NCBI GenBank assembly: GCA_947471745.1
Contig: CANJKZ010000549.1
Location: forward strand, 258,001 to 322,000
Length of the DNA: 64,000 nt
Reading direction: 5' to 3'
Origin: Closterium sp. Naga37s-1
Lineage: Eukaryota; Streptophyta; Zygnematophyceae; Desmidiales; Closteriaceae
The translations under genes and the position numbers were made by a program. Every line of letters begins with the position of its first letter. Within the stretch, counting starts at the first letter, position 1. Shown here one piece after another: positions 32,701 to 44,700 of the stretch. The notes under the pieces were generated by a model. That model was not told the origin of the DNA and ran no database searches. It saw nothing but the letters and a program-made list of their open reading frames with translations.

Positions 32701-35700
32701 GTGGTCAGCAGCCTGGTGTCAGGCCCGCGCATTGAGGAGGCGACTCATCGCACGCTGAGGTGGATGGATCGATGCATGCAGGGTGAGGTGGAGTGAGGGG
32801 TGCCGGCAGGGTGAGGTGGAGTGAGGGGTGCCGGCAGGGTGAGGGGCATGGGCCGGTGCAGGCAGGGTGAGGGGCATGGGCCGGTGCAGGCAGGGTGAGG
32901 GGCATGGGCCGGTGCAGGCAGGGTGAGGGGCATGGGTCGGTGCAGGCAGGGTGAGGGGCATGGGCCGGTGCAGGCAGGGTGAGGGGCATGGGCCGGTGCA
33001 GGCAGGGTGAGGGGCATGGGCCGGTGCAGGCAGGGTGAGGGGCATGGGTCGGTGCAGGCAGGGTGAGGGGCATGGGCCGGTGCAGGCAGGGTGAGGGGCA
33101 TGGGCCGGTGCAGGCAGGGTGAGGGGCATGGGTCGGTGCAGGCAGGGTGAGGGGCATGGGCCGGTGCAGGCAGGGTGAGGGGCATGGGCCGGTGCAGGCA
33201 GGGTGAGGGGCATGGGCCGGTGCAGGCAGGGTGAGGGGCATGGGCCGGTGCAGGCAGGGTGAGGGGCATGGGCCGGTGCAGGCAGGGTGAGGGGCATGGG
33301 CCGGTGCAGGCAGGGTGAGGGGCATGGGCCGGTGCAGGCAGGGTGAGGGGCATGGGCCGGTGCAGGCAGGGTGAGGGGCATGGGCCGGTGCAGGCAGGGT
33401 GAGGGGCATGGGCCGGTGCAGGCAGGGTGAGGGGCATGGGTCGGTGCAGGCAGGGTGAGGGGCATGGGCCGGTGCAGGCAGGGTGAGGGGCATGGGCCGG
33501 TGCAGGCAGGGTGAGGGGCATGGGCCGGTGCAGGCAGGGTGAGGGGCATGGGCCGGTGCAGGCAGGGTGAGGGGCATGGGCCGGTGCAGGCAGGGTGAGG
33601 GGCATGGGCCGGTGCAGGCAGGGTGAGGGGCATGGGCCGGTGCAGGCAGGGTGAGGGGCATGGGCCGGTGCAGGCAGGGTGAGGGGCATGGGCCGGTGCA
33701 GGCAGGGTGAGGGGCATGGGCCGGTGCAGGCAGGGTGAGGGGCATGGGCCGGTGCAGGCAGGGTGAGGGGCATGGGCCGGTGCAGGCAGGGTGAGGGGCA
33801 TGGGCCGGTGCAGGCAGGGTGAGGGGCATGGGCCGGTGCAGGCAGGGTGAGGGGCATGGGCCGGTGCAGGCAGGGTGAGGAGCATGGGCCGGTGCAGGCA
33901 GGGTGAGGTGGACGTAGATGTGCATCATGTGTGAACTAAATGTAGTGACTATGCGGGTACCAATTGAGAAAAGCCACTGGTTGTAAGGCTCGTGGGGTAC
34001 GAGGCTCCAAGTAAGCATTCACATCACTTGCCATCACAAGCCATGACATGACACTGGGATTCCAGGTTCAGCTCGTCATTTCCCCACTGCTTGCTCTCCA
34101 CAGCGCCCCACCCGTTCCTCTTTCTCCCAGCCTCCCAGCGACCCAGCCTCCCAGCGACCCAGCCTTCCAGTCTCCTGCATGCTGCTGTGCCTTCCCTCCC
34201 TCCCCCCTCTCTCCGCAGCCCACAGCCGGCCGCACGATCAGAACCTCTTTGGGATCGTGCAGGGAGGGCTGGACCCTAAGCTCAGGTGAAAACTCAGGTG
34301 GTAGCTGCTCAGGTGGAAACAGCGTTATAATTTAGAATAGCAGGTTCAGGTGAGTCAATTCTAGTGAAGGCAAACCGAAAGGCCTCTGACATATAGGCAG
34401 TGCTGTTGTGATCTTCTCTCCTCTTTCCTCTCTCGCTTTGCTCTCTCCACCAGCAATATGAGATTCACCTTTTGAGAAACTTCAGAAGCAACTTAACCAC
34501 GCTTCCATCTCCTGCAACCCCTCTTCCTGCTCCCTGCTGCTGCCTCTACCATCTTCCTCTCTCCATTGTCTGCTGCCTGCTCCCTCCACTCTCTCCCCCC
34601 CCCCTTGATGCATGCAGGGACATCTGTCTGAAGGGGCTCATTGACAGAGACCTACCCGGGTACGTCAGTGTGGATCGTGCAGCCTACCCGCACGATCAGA
34701 GCCGAGTCTGGATTGGTTCACAGCAGTGTCACCACCGCTACTGTCGTTCCGTTTGGGCAGATGATGTTGTATTGGCTTGTGGCTTCAGCCTGTATTGCTC
34801 CATACAAATCGAAATTTCAGCTCTGTCCCATTGAGGCAATGAATTGCCTCTCACAGCGTCTGCTTCATCCACACCACCATCCCATCCCACCCATTCTACT
34901 CAACACCGTTGATCACTTCCAGGTATGCAATTGGTGGGCTGGCGGGCGGCGAGGACAAGGAGTCGTTTTGGCGAGTAGTGGCGCAGTGCACGGCAGCGCT
35001 GCCGGCCAACAAGCCACGATACGTCATGGTACGGCATGTGGTACAGTATGGTGTGGCATGGTACAGTATGGTGTGGTATGTCACCCATTGGACATAGTGG
35101 TGTGTACCCCTGTGGGGAGCAGGCATGCAGGACCTCGCGTATGGAGAGCTGTGTACCATGCATCGCAAGCAGGCCGGTTGACCCTCTTCCTCTCCCTCCA
35201 TGCATTTCTGTGTCGGGTGCAGGGAGTGGGGTACCCATTGGACATAGTGGTGTGTTCGGCCCTGGGAGCAGACATGTACGACTGTGTTTACCCCACGCGC
35301 ACGGCCCGTTTCGGCACGGCTCTGATACCAGAGGGCGTGTTGAAGCTCAAGCATGCTGCCATGGCACATGACCACCGCCCCATCGACCCCTCCTGCTCCT
35401 GCCTGGTGGGTTGTGTTGCCTGGTGGGTTGCCCTGCCTTGCCTGGTGGGTTGCCCTGCCTTGCCTGGTGCGTCCCCTGCTGCCCTGCCTGCTGTGCCCCC
35501 CTGCTGCCTGCTGCGTCTCCCTGCCGCCCTGGTGCATCTGCCGTAGTGATTGAAGCATTGCCTCTGTGTTCCCATGCTGCCATGGCGAATGACCATCGCC
35601 CCATCGACCCCTCCTGCTCCTGCCTGGTGCGTCCCCTGCTGCCGCCCTGCCTGCTGGGTTTGCCTTGCTGCCTGCTGCTCTCCTCCTGTGAATCTGCACT

Positions 35701-36950
35701 CTTCTCCTCTCGTCCCCCACACCACACCCCTCTGCACCACGCCACATCCCTCTGCACCCCACCAGGCATGCCGCAGCTTCTCACGGGCCTACCTGCACTC
35801 GCTGGTGACCAAGGACCCCGTGGGCTGCCACCTGCTCACTTGAGGCGCCTCACGTTCAACCTTCCACCCACCGCATCCACTCCTGACTGCATCCCCCACA
35901 CCCCTCTGCACCCCACTTCATCCCTCTGCACCCCACCAGGCATGCCGCAGCTTCTCACGGGCCTATCTGCACTCGCTGGTGACCAAGGACCCCGTGGGCT
36001 GCCACCTGCTCACCATCCACAACATCGCCTACATGATGCAGGTGGGAGGGCAGTTGGGGAAGAGAAGGGATGTGTGGGGTTGAGGGGAAGATGATTCTGG
36101 TGTTGCGCGAAAACGCACACCTGCTCACCATCCACAACATCGCCTACATGATGCAGGTGGGGGTGGGGAGGGGAGTTGGGGGGGGGGGGAGGGGGGGGGG
36201 TTACTATGGGTGGAGATGGGGAGAGAGGTGGCATGAGATGTGATGTGATTGGGATGGCACGTGTGTGGCAAAGGCGGTGGTTGGGACATATTGGGGATGT
36301 GAGACGAGGTGAGAGTGGAAGCATATGTTGAGAGCGGAAGTTGGCTGGGGGGGAGTAGTGGACGGAAACTGGAATGAACGAGTTCCAATTTATGAAAGAG
36401 TGCGAGTGAGAGTTACACGCTGCCATTTCCAACTGGACTGAAACTGCATGGCAGTGCATGCCTCTCAGTCAGCCCATTGCTCTTGAATGTCCACCCTGCT
36501 CACACGTGAAATGGGCTTGTCTCTGCTCCCATCTCATGCCCTCCTCTCCTCCCTGGCAATGCAGCTCTCGAGGTCAATGCACGACGCCATTCTCAATAAC
36601 ACCTTCCCCAGGTATGCCTCCCTCCCTCCCTTCACCTGTCTCCCTCCCTTCACCTGTCTCCCTCCCTTCATTTGCCTCCCTTCCCTCGTCACCTTTTACA
36701 TCGCGCTTAATCCCTCATATACCTTTTTAACCCCTCATGTCTCTCTCTCTCATGTATCCAAGAATTACCTTGTATCCCTGTGTGTCCTGTACTCATGCGT
36801 TCCCCTCCTTTTTGCTCCCCTCCTCCCTGCTCCCATGCTCCCTGCAGTTTTGTGGTCGAATTTCTCCAAAAACAGGTGTGCCCTTTCGCCCTTTCTCCCC
36901 CAACTCACCCCTCTCTCTCTAGGTCGATGCTCCACACACACCCGCACACG

Positions 36951-36987
<37 letters not shown>

Positions 36988-37054
36988 ACACACACACACA
37001 CACGCACGCACGCACACACACACACACATGCACACACACACACACACACGCACG

Positions 37055-37096
<42 letters not shown>

Positions 37097-37369
37097 CACA
37101 CACGCACGCACGCACGCACACGCACGCATGCACGCACACGTACATACAGCCCTCTGCCCTCGTGTTTCCTCACATCCCCACAGCTTTCCATTCCCCACCT
37201 CACATCCTTGCCTCTCCCCTTCCCTCCATCCCCCGTCCCCTTTCCCACATCCCCCCATCCCCATGTCCCCCAGTTCCCCCAGGGGGACGTGCCGCAGTGG
37301 GTGCAGGCAGCCATGCAGACTGCCGCTATCGACATATCCCCAGCTCTGCACCCGGCTCGCGTGTTGTGA
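29783..37369 (+). CDS. QTRT1: Queuine tRNA-ribosyltransferase catalytic subunit 1
   Basis: Exchanges guanine-34 for queuine in GUN-anticodon tRNAs (Asp, Asn, His, Tyr), as a heterodimer with QTRT2 in known eukaryotes. Exons: 29783-30055, 30279-30372, 31272-31450, 31723-31830, 32662-32782, 34219-34285, 34618-34659, 34923-35028, 35223-35405, 35940-36041, 36565-36611, and a last exon near 37274-37369. Motifs in order: [42 protein letters not shown] (active-site Asp), [76 protein letters not shown] (nucleophile Asp), and the zinc site CSCLAC with HSLV. From ATG 30038 (MALEFE) the protein would be near 390 residues, close to the family's usual ~400. The in-frame ATG at 29783 adds 85 Arg/Ser-rich, almost acid-free residues that resemble a mitochondrial presequence; both starts have A at -3 and G at +4. 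The final junction does not join in phase in my reading (exon 11 leaves two bases, while [13 protein letters not shown] needs none). Confidence 0.9.
30493..31245 (+). repeat. Degenerate tandem copies of QTRT1 exons 2 and 3
   Basis: A fragment of exon 2 (CCCATGTTCATGCCCGTG) recurs at about 30503. Starts of exon 3 recur at about 30756, 30877, 31012 and 31143, each after an AG and each cut soon after ACCTCGCCAACCCC. The copies at 30877 and 31012 have insertions at GGGGAAGGCAACACC and GGGGAGGGAAACACC that shift the frame. Only 31272-31450 is complete and carries the active-site segment. Confidence 0.85.
31942..32037 (+). repeat. Second copy of QTRT1 exon 4
   Basis: Repeats [20 protein letters not shown] and the rest through ESIAIQ with a GTGCCT donor, like exon 31723-31830, but lacks the first 12 bases. 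Each is preceded by a CACTCCAC-type repeat tract. A third scrap (TTCCAGTCGCCTGTGGACGA) follows at about 32160. If the AG at 31940-31941 serves as acceptor, the copy is 96 bp and in phase, so use as an alternative exon is possible. Confidence 0.75.
32301..32500. repeat. 13-bp tandem repeat (GCAGGTGGGAACT)
   Basis: About fourteen imperfect units in a QTRT1 intron. The first three (GGAACTGTGGGAG) and the last few diverge from the centre. Confidence 0.9.
32783..33905. repeat. 28-bp minisatellite starting at the QTRT1 exon 5 donor
   Basis: About 40 units of 28 bp containing GGGTGAGGGGCATGGGCCGG and GTGCAGGCA. The array begins exactly where exon 5 ends (ATGCAGG|GTGAGG). The first two units are a variant with GGTGGAGTGAGGGGTGCC. 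Every unit repeats GCAGGGTGAGG, a copy of the exon 5 donor context. Variants are mostly GGCC/GGTC. Long open frames on the minus strand (Pro/Cys/His-rich) are by-products. Confidence 0.96.
35766..36155 (+). repeat. Copies of QTRT1 exon 10
   Basis: First copy 35766-35841 breaks off at CTGCTCAC and runs into TTGAGGCGCCTCAC. The complete copy is 35940-36041. A 3' fragment (CACCTGCTCACCATCCACAA to ATGATGCAG with GT donor) follows at 36117-36155. Confidence 0.85.
35840..35853. repeat. Palindromic junction motif (GCGC core)
   Basis: TTGAGGCGCCTCAC terminates the truncated first copy of QTRT1 exon 10. Confidence 0.75.
36935..37145. repeat. CA dinucleotide microsatellite with CGCA islands
   Basis: About 210 bp of (CA)n with interspersed CGCACGCA, in the last intron of QTRT1. 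Gives Thr/His and Val/Cys open frames on the two strands. Confidence 0.95.
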
Positions 37370-38762
37370 GGCGCGTCCTTCCCAGGCGCCTGCCCGATCA
37401 GTTTCCCCGGGGAAACGTGCCCTAGTGGGTGCAGGCAGCCATGCAGACACTGCTGCCATCGCCATTTCTCCAGCTCAACACCCTGACCGCACACCTCCAA
37501 ATATCTGATGCGCCTCAAAATGTCTGACATACCGTATAATGCTCTCAGAAGTTGAACAGCGGAATCAATGCATTAGGGTTTCAAACAATACAAATAGCAA
37601 CCCTAGGAATTTGCTGTACTCCCTACAATGCTACTCACTGTAGCCTAACAAGACATTAAAACATGTGACAAACGCATATACCAGACTCCACATCACACCT
37701 TACAAAGCTGCAACAATCAGCATGCGCTGCTACGGATGGTTTGGATCTGTATTTTACCCCGCTCGTACTGAACATTGATGCTGTGAACCTTGATTTTCCT
37801 TTCATAGTTCGTTGCTGCTGCTTTGAATGCACAGTAGAGAACTGAGTTCTAGGAGGGTACCGTCGTAGCACATGAGGATTTCAACATACCGTAATCCCTC
37901 GCACAAAGGACCCGCCGGAAAGAAAGTCCATCAGGATTCTTATGCGGAAGAGGTTCGTTCATTGTGGTATAAATTTGTGAAGAGGACCCCCATTTCGGTA
38001 GGTTTATTTGTTGTATATCGTACAGTTCTATTGCATTTGTATGGCCATGCGTCAAAATTTGAAGGACGAAATTGAATTCTGACATGATCTTGGTGTTATA
38101 CTCGAAATCTGACACACACCCAGCGCGTCGGATTGAAAATCTGACACGACTGTCGAATCATGCACAAAGCGTGGTTTAGCATGGTACAAATAATAGCACT
38201 CATAGCAAAAAACCAGGAAACTCTAAACATTTTTTTAAGAACGCTAAGTATTTGATTTAGTTGGCATCATGGCTACATATGGTTTTGCACTTGAAATGTT
38301 ATTTTCTGGTTGTTTTTTATGGATGAAATACACCATGCAATGCATACATCCACAATCAGAGCCTTGGTTATTTTCCTTGTATAGAGGATGGAGTTGGGTT
38401 TGGGAGAGCCGGCAGAACTCGCCGCCCACGTGGTAGTTGGGAGAAGAGGAAGCATCAGGGCGTGGTAATAAGCCCGCTTATTGCATCTACATCCACATAT
38501 TACCTACTCCAACCCCGTCAACAAACGATCTTGAAGTCGATCGATCCTCTCGAGATCGTCACGTCAGAGGCTCTTTGTACCACATCCCAGCATTATGGTC
38601 TAGCCACTGGCGTCGACCGTCAGTTACGCAAGATAGACTGAGAACACTAGGCGGTACATTAATTTCGGTAGGATTCTTTTTTTTAGCGGTAGTGTTGTAA
38701 TCTGCAGAAATGTGGTGAACAGGCGTTGTGAAATTGTGCAGCGTAAGCGATATTGTGACAGC
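37370..38762. other. Intergenic region between QTRT1 and gene C
   Basis: 37411-37465 is a degenerate copy of the last QTRT1 exon (GTGGGTGCAGGCAGCCATGC) placed after its stop. The rest is AT-richer, with no ORF I can support. The last part upstream of 38763 presumably holds the gene C promoter; no motif stands out. Confidence 0.5.
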
Positions 38763-41700
38763 ATGGACTCACGGTGCTCTAGAAAGCAGTCCAAGCTATT
38801 GCCTACGCAGCTCCTGTCGATTCTGTTCTTCTTCCTTCTGCTCACCTTATCGCAATTTCGAGCCGACGCATTACCAGGAACATGTGCCGTCGCTGGGGAA
38901 TGCGACGCGAGTGGCGACAATGCAGCGGAAGCAGCAGCGACAGAAGAAAAGGACGCGAACAAAACGGACCGTTCAAATGTCGACGGAAAATCCGGTGAAG
39001 ACGGGAAGGCTCGCGTGGATCCGTACGCGTTATTGGCAGACGGACATGCCAAGGTGATTTCACTGTCGCTCGTGTTTTTACGCTCAAATTGTTGCCGCGC
39101 GTTTCATGTCCATGTGTGTTTGATCCGCGTATTTCAGGCCTACATGATTCTCCATGATACTCCATTGTGCACTATTCCGTTCCATTTTGCTCCATTCTGA
39201 TTCATTCTGCACTTTTATGCATTGTGTCGCTCCATTCGAGTCCAATTTACTCCATTCTGATCGATCTTGCTCTATACTTATCCATCTCGCTCCAATCGGC
39301 TCTATCCCTATGCGGTCGATCACATGCTGTCATCACGCGCTATCACAAGCCAACAGCTCAAGGCGAGGAACTATGAGGAGGCCATCGACTCGTACAATAA
39401 GGTCAGCATTCCTCTCCGTTGCCTTCCCTGTGGTAACTGATGGTTCAAGGTATGTGTTTTCTTCCATTCAGTCCGGTTGATTCACACTCAAATCACCCCC
39501 TTGCCTTGTCGTCCTGTGACCTCCCTCCCTCCCCTCCCCTCACCTCTCAGCTGGACGCGGTTCTCTCGCGCCTCTACAGCACTTGCTGCACGACAGGGGT
39601 ACCTTTCAGATGACACGAATCGACTGAAGTCACCCCCCTGCCTTGTCCCCATTTGACCCCTCCCTTCCCTCCCCCCACCTCTCAGCTGGACGCGGTTCTC
39701 TCGCGGCTCTACGGCGCCTTGCTGCACGGCAGGGGCGTTGCGCGTTCCATGCTGGAGCAGCACCAGCAGGCAGCCCTCGACTTCAAGCAGGCGAGTCAGG
39801 TCCTTTCCTTCCAGCATGACGCCTCAAGAATAGGCTCCATGCTGGAGCAGCACCAGCAGGCAGCTCTGAACTTCAAGCAAACGAGTTTGGTTGTTGTGGC
39901 GAGCACTGGAAGAATCTGCACTTTGTAACCTGGTTTGTTCGACTCGACCCACAAAGGGATATGCTTCTTTCCGTGCTAATGTGCTGATCCCACTGTGTGT
40001 GTGTGTGTGTGTGTGCCTGCGCGCTTGCGCGTGAGTGTGTGTATGCGTGCATGCGTGTATGTATGTACGTGTCACGTGTGTGCAAGAGAGTATGTATCCA
40101 CCACGTTCACGGCTCACCTTCTCGCCATCTGCTGTGCACTGCAGGCAGTGGAGAAGCAGCCACAGAAGGCAGTGTACTGGGTGGAGCTGGGGCAGGAATA
40201 CACCCTTCTGAACGACTATGCCAATGTGAGTGAGTTACTCGATGTGTAAGATGACTCGGTAAGTAAGGCAGCATACTGGGTGGAGCTGGGGCAGGAATAC
40301 ACCCTTCTGAACGACTATGCCAATGTGAGTGAGTTACTCGATGTGTAAGATGACTCAGTAAGTAAGGCAGCATACTGGGTGGAGCTGGGGCAGGAATACA
40401 CCCTTCTGAACGGCTATGCCAATGTGAGTGAGTTACTCGATGTGTAAGATGACTCGGTAAGTAAGGCAGCATACTGGGTGGAGCTGGGGCAGGAATACAC
40501 CCTTCTGAATGGCTATGCCAATGTGAGTGAGCCACCCGCTTCTGTCGCTCTCCATGCCATGTGCTTACGTGCTTCACATCACCCTAATTCCTGCTCTGAT
40601 AAGTCACACCAAAACCCCTTCCTCCTCACTTCCCCCCCTCTCCTCCAAGTCATTTCTGCCATCTATTTCGGTCTTGCTGTCTGCATGCTTTCCCCTTCTT
40701 CCACAACCCGATTAGGCCCACAATGACGTTAACCCCGAGTAGGCCCACAATGGCGTTAAGCCAGTGGTTGGAGCTGCACCCCCACAACAACAGTTAGTTG
40801 ACTTTTGAGTCGTCTCAAAAGTCACCTCTTGCTGCCTGCATCCTTTCCCCTTCTTCCACAACCCGATTAGGCCCACAATGGCGTTAAGCCAGTGGAGCTG
40901 CACCCCCACAACGACAGTTAGTTTTTGGGAATCCTCAATAACCACCTCTGTCGTGTCGCCCTCTTGCTGCCTGCATCCTTACTTCCCCTATGCCTTCCAC
41001 ACACCCCCATCAGGCGCACAGCGCCTTTGTCAAGGCAGTGGAGCTGGACCCCCACAACGACCAGGCCAGGCGGTTCCGAGGTAGGAAGGGGAGATGCTGC
41101 TGACGTGGAAAGGGGAGATTCTGACGTGGAAAGGGGAAATGCCGACATGGGATGTGATGGGGAAGCTTGTACATTTTTTAGAATAGCAGACTGCCATGTA
41201 CTGTACGCAGCCTCTCACTATCACCTCTCCCAACTCTTCTCCCCTTCTCCTCTCTCCCTCCACCCTTTCTCCACAAACCCCCTTTCCCATTCATCGTCAT
41301 TCCCCTGCTGCCCCATACAGGCATGAGTGCGTTTGAGATAGATCACTACGCAGCAGCCATGAGCAACCTTGTCCGGCGCTCACCCGTGACCCGGCCAACA
41401 CTCAGCTGCTCACGCAGTTGGCGCACTCACTGCTGCTCCTCCCTCACCCGTCCCTACCTCCCCTTTCCCCGAGCCTGCATCCCCCCACCCATGGCAGGCA
41501 TGATTGCGTTTGAGGTAGAGCACTATGCAGCAGCCCTGGAAGACCTGGTCCCGGCGCTCACCCGTGACCCATCCAACACTCAGCTGCTCACTCAGGTGGC
41601 GCATTCTCTGCTGCTGTGCCTCCCTCACCAACTTCTCCCTCCCCACATCCCCCCACCCATCCCAGGCATGAGTGCGTTTGAGATAGAGCACTACGCAGCA

Positions 41701-44700
41701 GCCATGAGCAACCTTGTCCCGGCGCTCACCCGTGACCCGGCCAACACTCAGCTGCTCACGTAGTTGGCGCACTCACTGCTGCTCCTCCCTCACCCGTCCC
41801 TACCTCCCCTTTCCCCGAGCCTGCATCCCCCCCCACCCATGGCAGGCATGATTGCGTTTGAGGTAGAGCACTATGCAGCAGCCCTGGAAGACCTGGTCCC
41901 GGCGCTCACCCGTGACCCATCCAACACTCAGCTGCTCACTCAGGTGGCGCATTCTCTGCTGCTGTGCCTCCCTCACCAACTTCTCCCTCCCCACATCCCC
42001 CCACCCATCCCAGGCATGAGTGCGTTTGAGATAGAGCACTACGCAGCAGCCATGAGCAACCTTGTCCCGGCGCTCACCTGTGACCCGGCCAACACTCAGC
42101 TGCTCACGCAGTTGGCGCACTCACTGCTGCTCCTCCCTCACCCGTCCCTACCTCCCCTTTCCCCGAGCCTGCATCCCCCCACCCATGGCAGGCATGATTG
42201 CGTTTGAGGTAGAGCACTATGCAGCAGCCCTGGAAGACCTGGTCCCGGCGCTCACCCGTGACCCATCCAACACTCAGCTGCTCACTCAGGTGGCGCATTC
42301 TCTGCTGCTGTGCCTCCCTCACCAACTTCTCCCTCCCCACATCCCCCCACCCATCCCAGGCATGAGTGCGTTTGAGATAGAGCACTACGCAGCAGCACTG
42401 GAGGACCTCGTCCCTGCACTCGCCCGCGACCCGGCCAACACCCAGCTACTCACACAGGTGGCGCACTCACTGCTGCGTTCCCTCATACAACCCTCCCTCC
42501 CTTCCCGGCCCCATCCTGCCCCCCACCCATGGCAGGCATGAGTGCGTTTGAGGTAGAGCACTACGCAGCAGCCCTCGACGACCTCGTTCCTGCCCTCACC
42601 CGCGACCCGGCCAACACTCAGCTGCTCACCCAGGTGGCGCACTCGCTGCTGCGCCTCAACCGCTACCGCGAGTCACAGCCGTTCTGGGACGCGGTTGTAC
42701 AGGCCGACCCAGGGGAGGCACACGCAGGGGAGGAAAGCTCAGGGGAGGCAAGCCCTGGGGAGGTAGACCCCGGGAAGGCACACGCAGTGGAGGGCGAGGC
42801 GTGGCTACAGAAGGGCATCACACACCGCATTCTGGGGGAGGCGGACAAGGCTGTGGACTCTCTGCTCATGGCTCTCTCTGTGCAAGAGTAGGTGCCGTGG
42901 GTGGGGTGGGGTGGGGTGGGGTGGAGTGGGGTGGAGTGGGGTGGAGTGGGGTGGGGGGGAGTGGTGAACAGGGGAGTGTGGGAAGGAAATAACCTAAATC
43001 CTGAGGTTTTAAAAAAGGTGCATCCTGGGGGAGGCGGACAAGGCTGTAGACTCTCTGCTCATGGCTCTCTCTGTGCAAGAGTAGGTGCTGCGGGTGGGGT
43101 GGGGGTGGGGTGGGGTGGTGTGTGGGGTGGGGTGGGGTGGGGAACAGGGGAGTGTGGGAAGAGGGGCCTTCTTTATTTCCTGAGGTTTTGAGGGAAATGC
43201 ATCCTGGGGGAGGCGGACAAGGCTGTGGACTCTCTGCTCATGGCTCTCTCTGTGGCTGAGTACGTGCTGTGGGTGGGATGGGGTGGGGTGGGGTGGGGTG
43301 GGGTGGAGTGGGGTGGAGTGGGGTGGGTGGGAGTGGTGAACAGGGGAGTGTGGGAAGGAAATAACCTAAATCCTGGGGTTTTAAAGAAGGTGCATTCTGG
43401 GCGAGGCGGACCAGGCTGTGGACTCGCTGCTCATGGCTCTCTCTGTGCAAGAGTAGGTGCTGTGGGTGGGGTGGGGTGGGGTTGGGTAGGAGTGGTGAAC
43501 AAGGGAGTGTCGGAATAGGATAGGGGCCTTTTTTTTTTCCTAAGGTTTTAAAAGAGGTGCATTCGAGAAGAGGTGGACCAGGCTGTGGACTGGCTGCTCA
43601 TGGCTCTCTCTGTGGTTGAGGATGTGCTGTGGGAGAGGTGGGTGGGTGGGCTGGTGAACAGGTGAGTGTGGCGAGGGGAGTTTGTTGCTGTTTTAGGCTC
43701 CTCACGATAAAGATCCTGGACGAGGCGGACGAGGCTGTGGACTCTCTGCTCATGGCTCCCTCTGTGGTGGAGTGGAGTAGGTGGTGTGGGTGGGCCGGGG
43801 AGGTGGGTGTGGGGGCGGGTGGTCAGGAGAGTGTGGGGAGGGGAGGGGAGGGGAGGGGAGGGGAGGGGAGGGGAGGGGAGGGGAGGGGAGGGGAGGGAAT
43901 GTGGCGCACTTTCATGGCATGGCACTCTCACTGTCCAAATGAGGTGGGTGGGTCGTGGGACGGGTGGAAATGCGAGAACGTGCAGGCGCACCCAGGGAAG
44001 GCACAGCCAGGGAAGGCACAGCCAGGGAAGGCACAGCCAGGGAAGGCACAGCCAGGGAAGGCACAGCCAGGGAAGGCACAGCCAGGGAAGGCACAGCCAG
44101 GGAAGGCACAGCCAGGGAAGGCACAGCCAGGGAAGGCACAGCCAGGGAAGGCACAGCCAGGGAAGGCACAGCCAGGGAAGGCACAGCCAGGGAAGGCACA
44201 GCCAGGGAAGGCACAGCCAGGGAAGGCACAGCCAGGGAAGGCACAGCCAGGGAAGGCACAGCCAGGGAAGGCACAGCCAGGGAAGGCACAGCCAGGGAAG
44301 GCACAGCCAGGGAAGGCACAGCCAGGGAAGGCACAGCCAGGGAAGGCACAGCCAGGGAAGGCACAGCCAGGGAAGGCACAGCCAGGGAAGGCACAGCCAG
44401 GGAAGGCACAGCCAGGGAAGGCACAGCCAGGGAAGGCACAGCCAGGGAAGGCACAGCCAGGGAAGGCACAGCCAGGGAAGGCACAGCCAGGGAAGGCACA
44501 GCCAGGGAAGGCACAGCCAGGGAAGGCACAGCCAGGGAAGGCACAGCCAGGGAAGGCACAGCCAGGGAAGGCACAGCCAGGGAAGGCACAGCCAGGGAAG
44601 GCACAGCCAGGGAAGGCACAGCCAGGGAAGGCACAGCCAGGGAAGGCACAGCCAGGGAAGGCACAGCCAGGGAAGGCACAGCCAGGGAAGGCACAGCCAG

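Noticed and set aside
32705..34018. Minus-strand frames of 370-437 codons rich in Pro, Cys and His
   Set aside because: They are translations of the 28-bp intron array of QTRT1 on the opposite strand.
36765..37145. Cys/Val-rich frames resembling a small secreted Cys-rich peptide
   Set aside because: Translation of a CA/TG dinucleotide tract.
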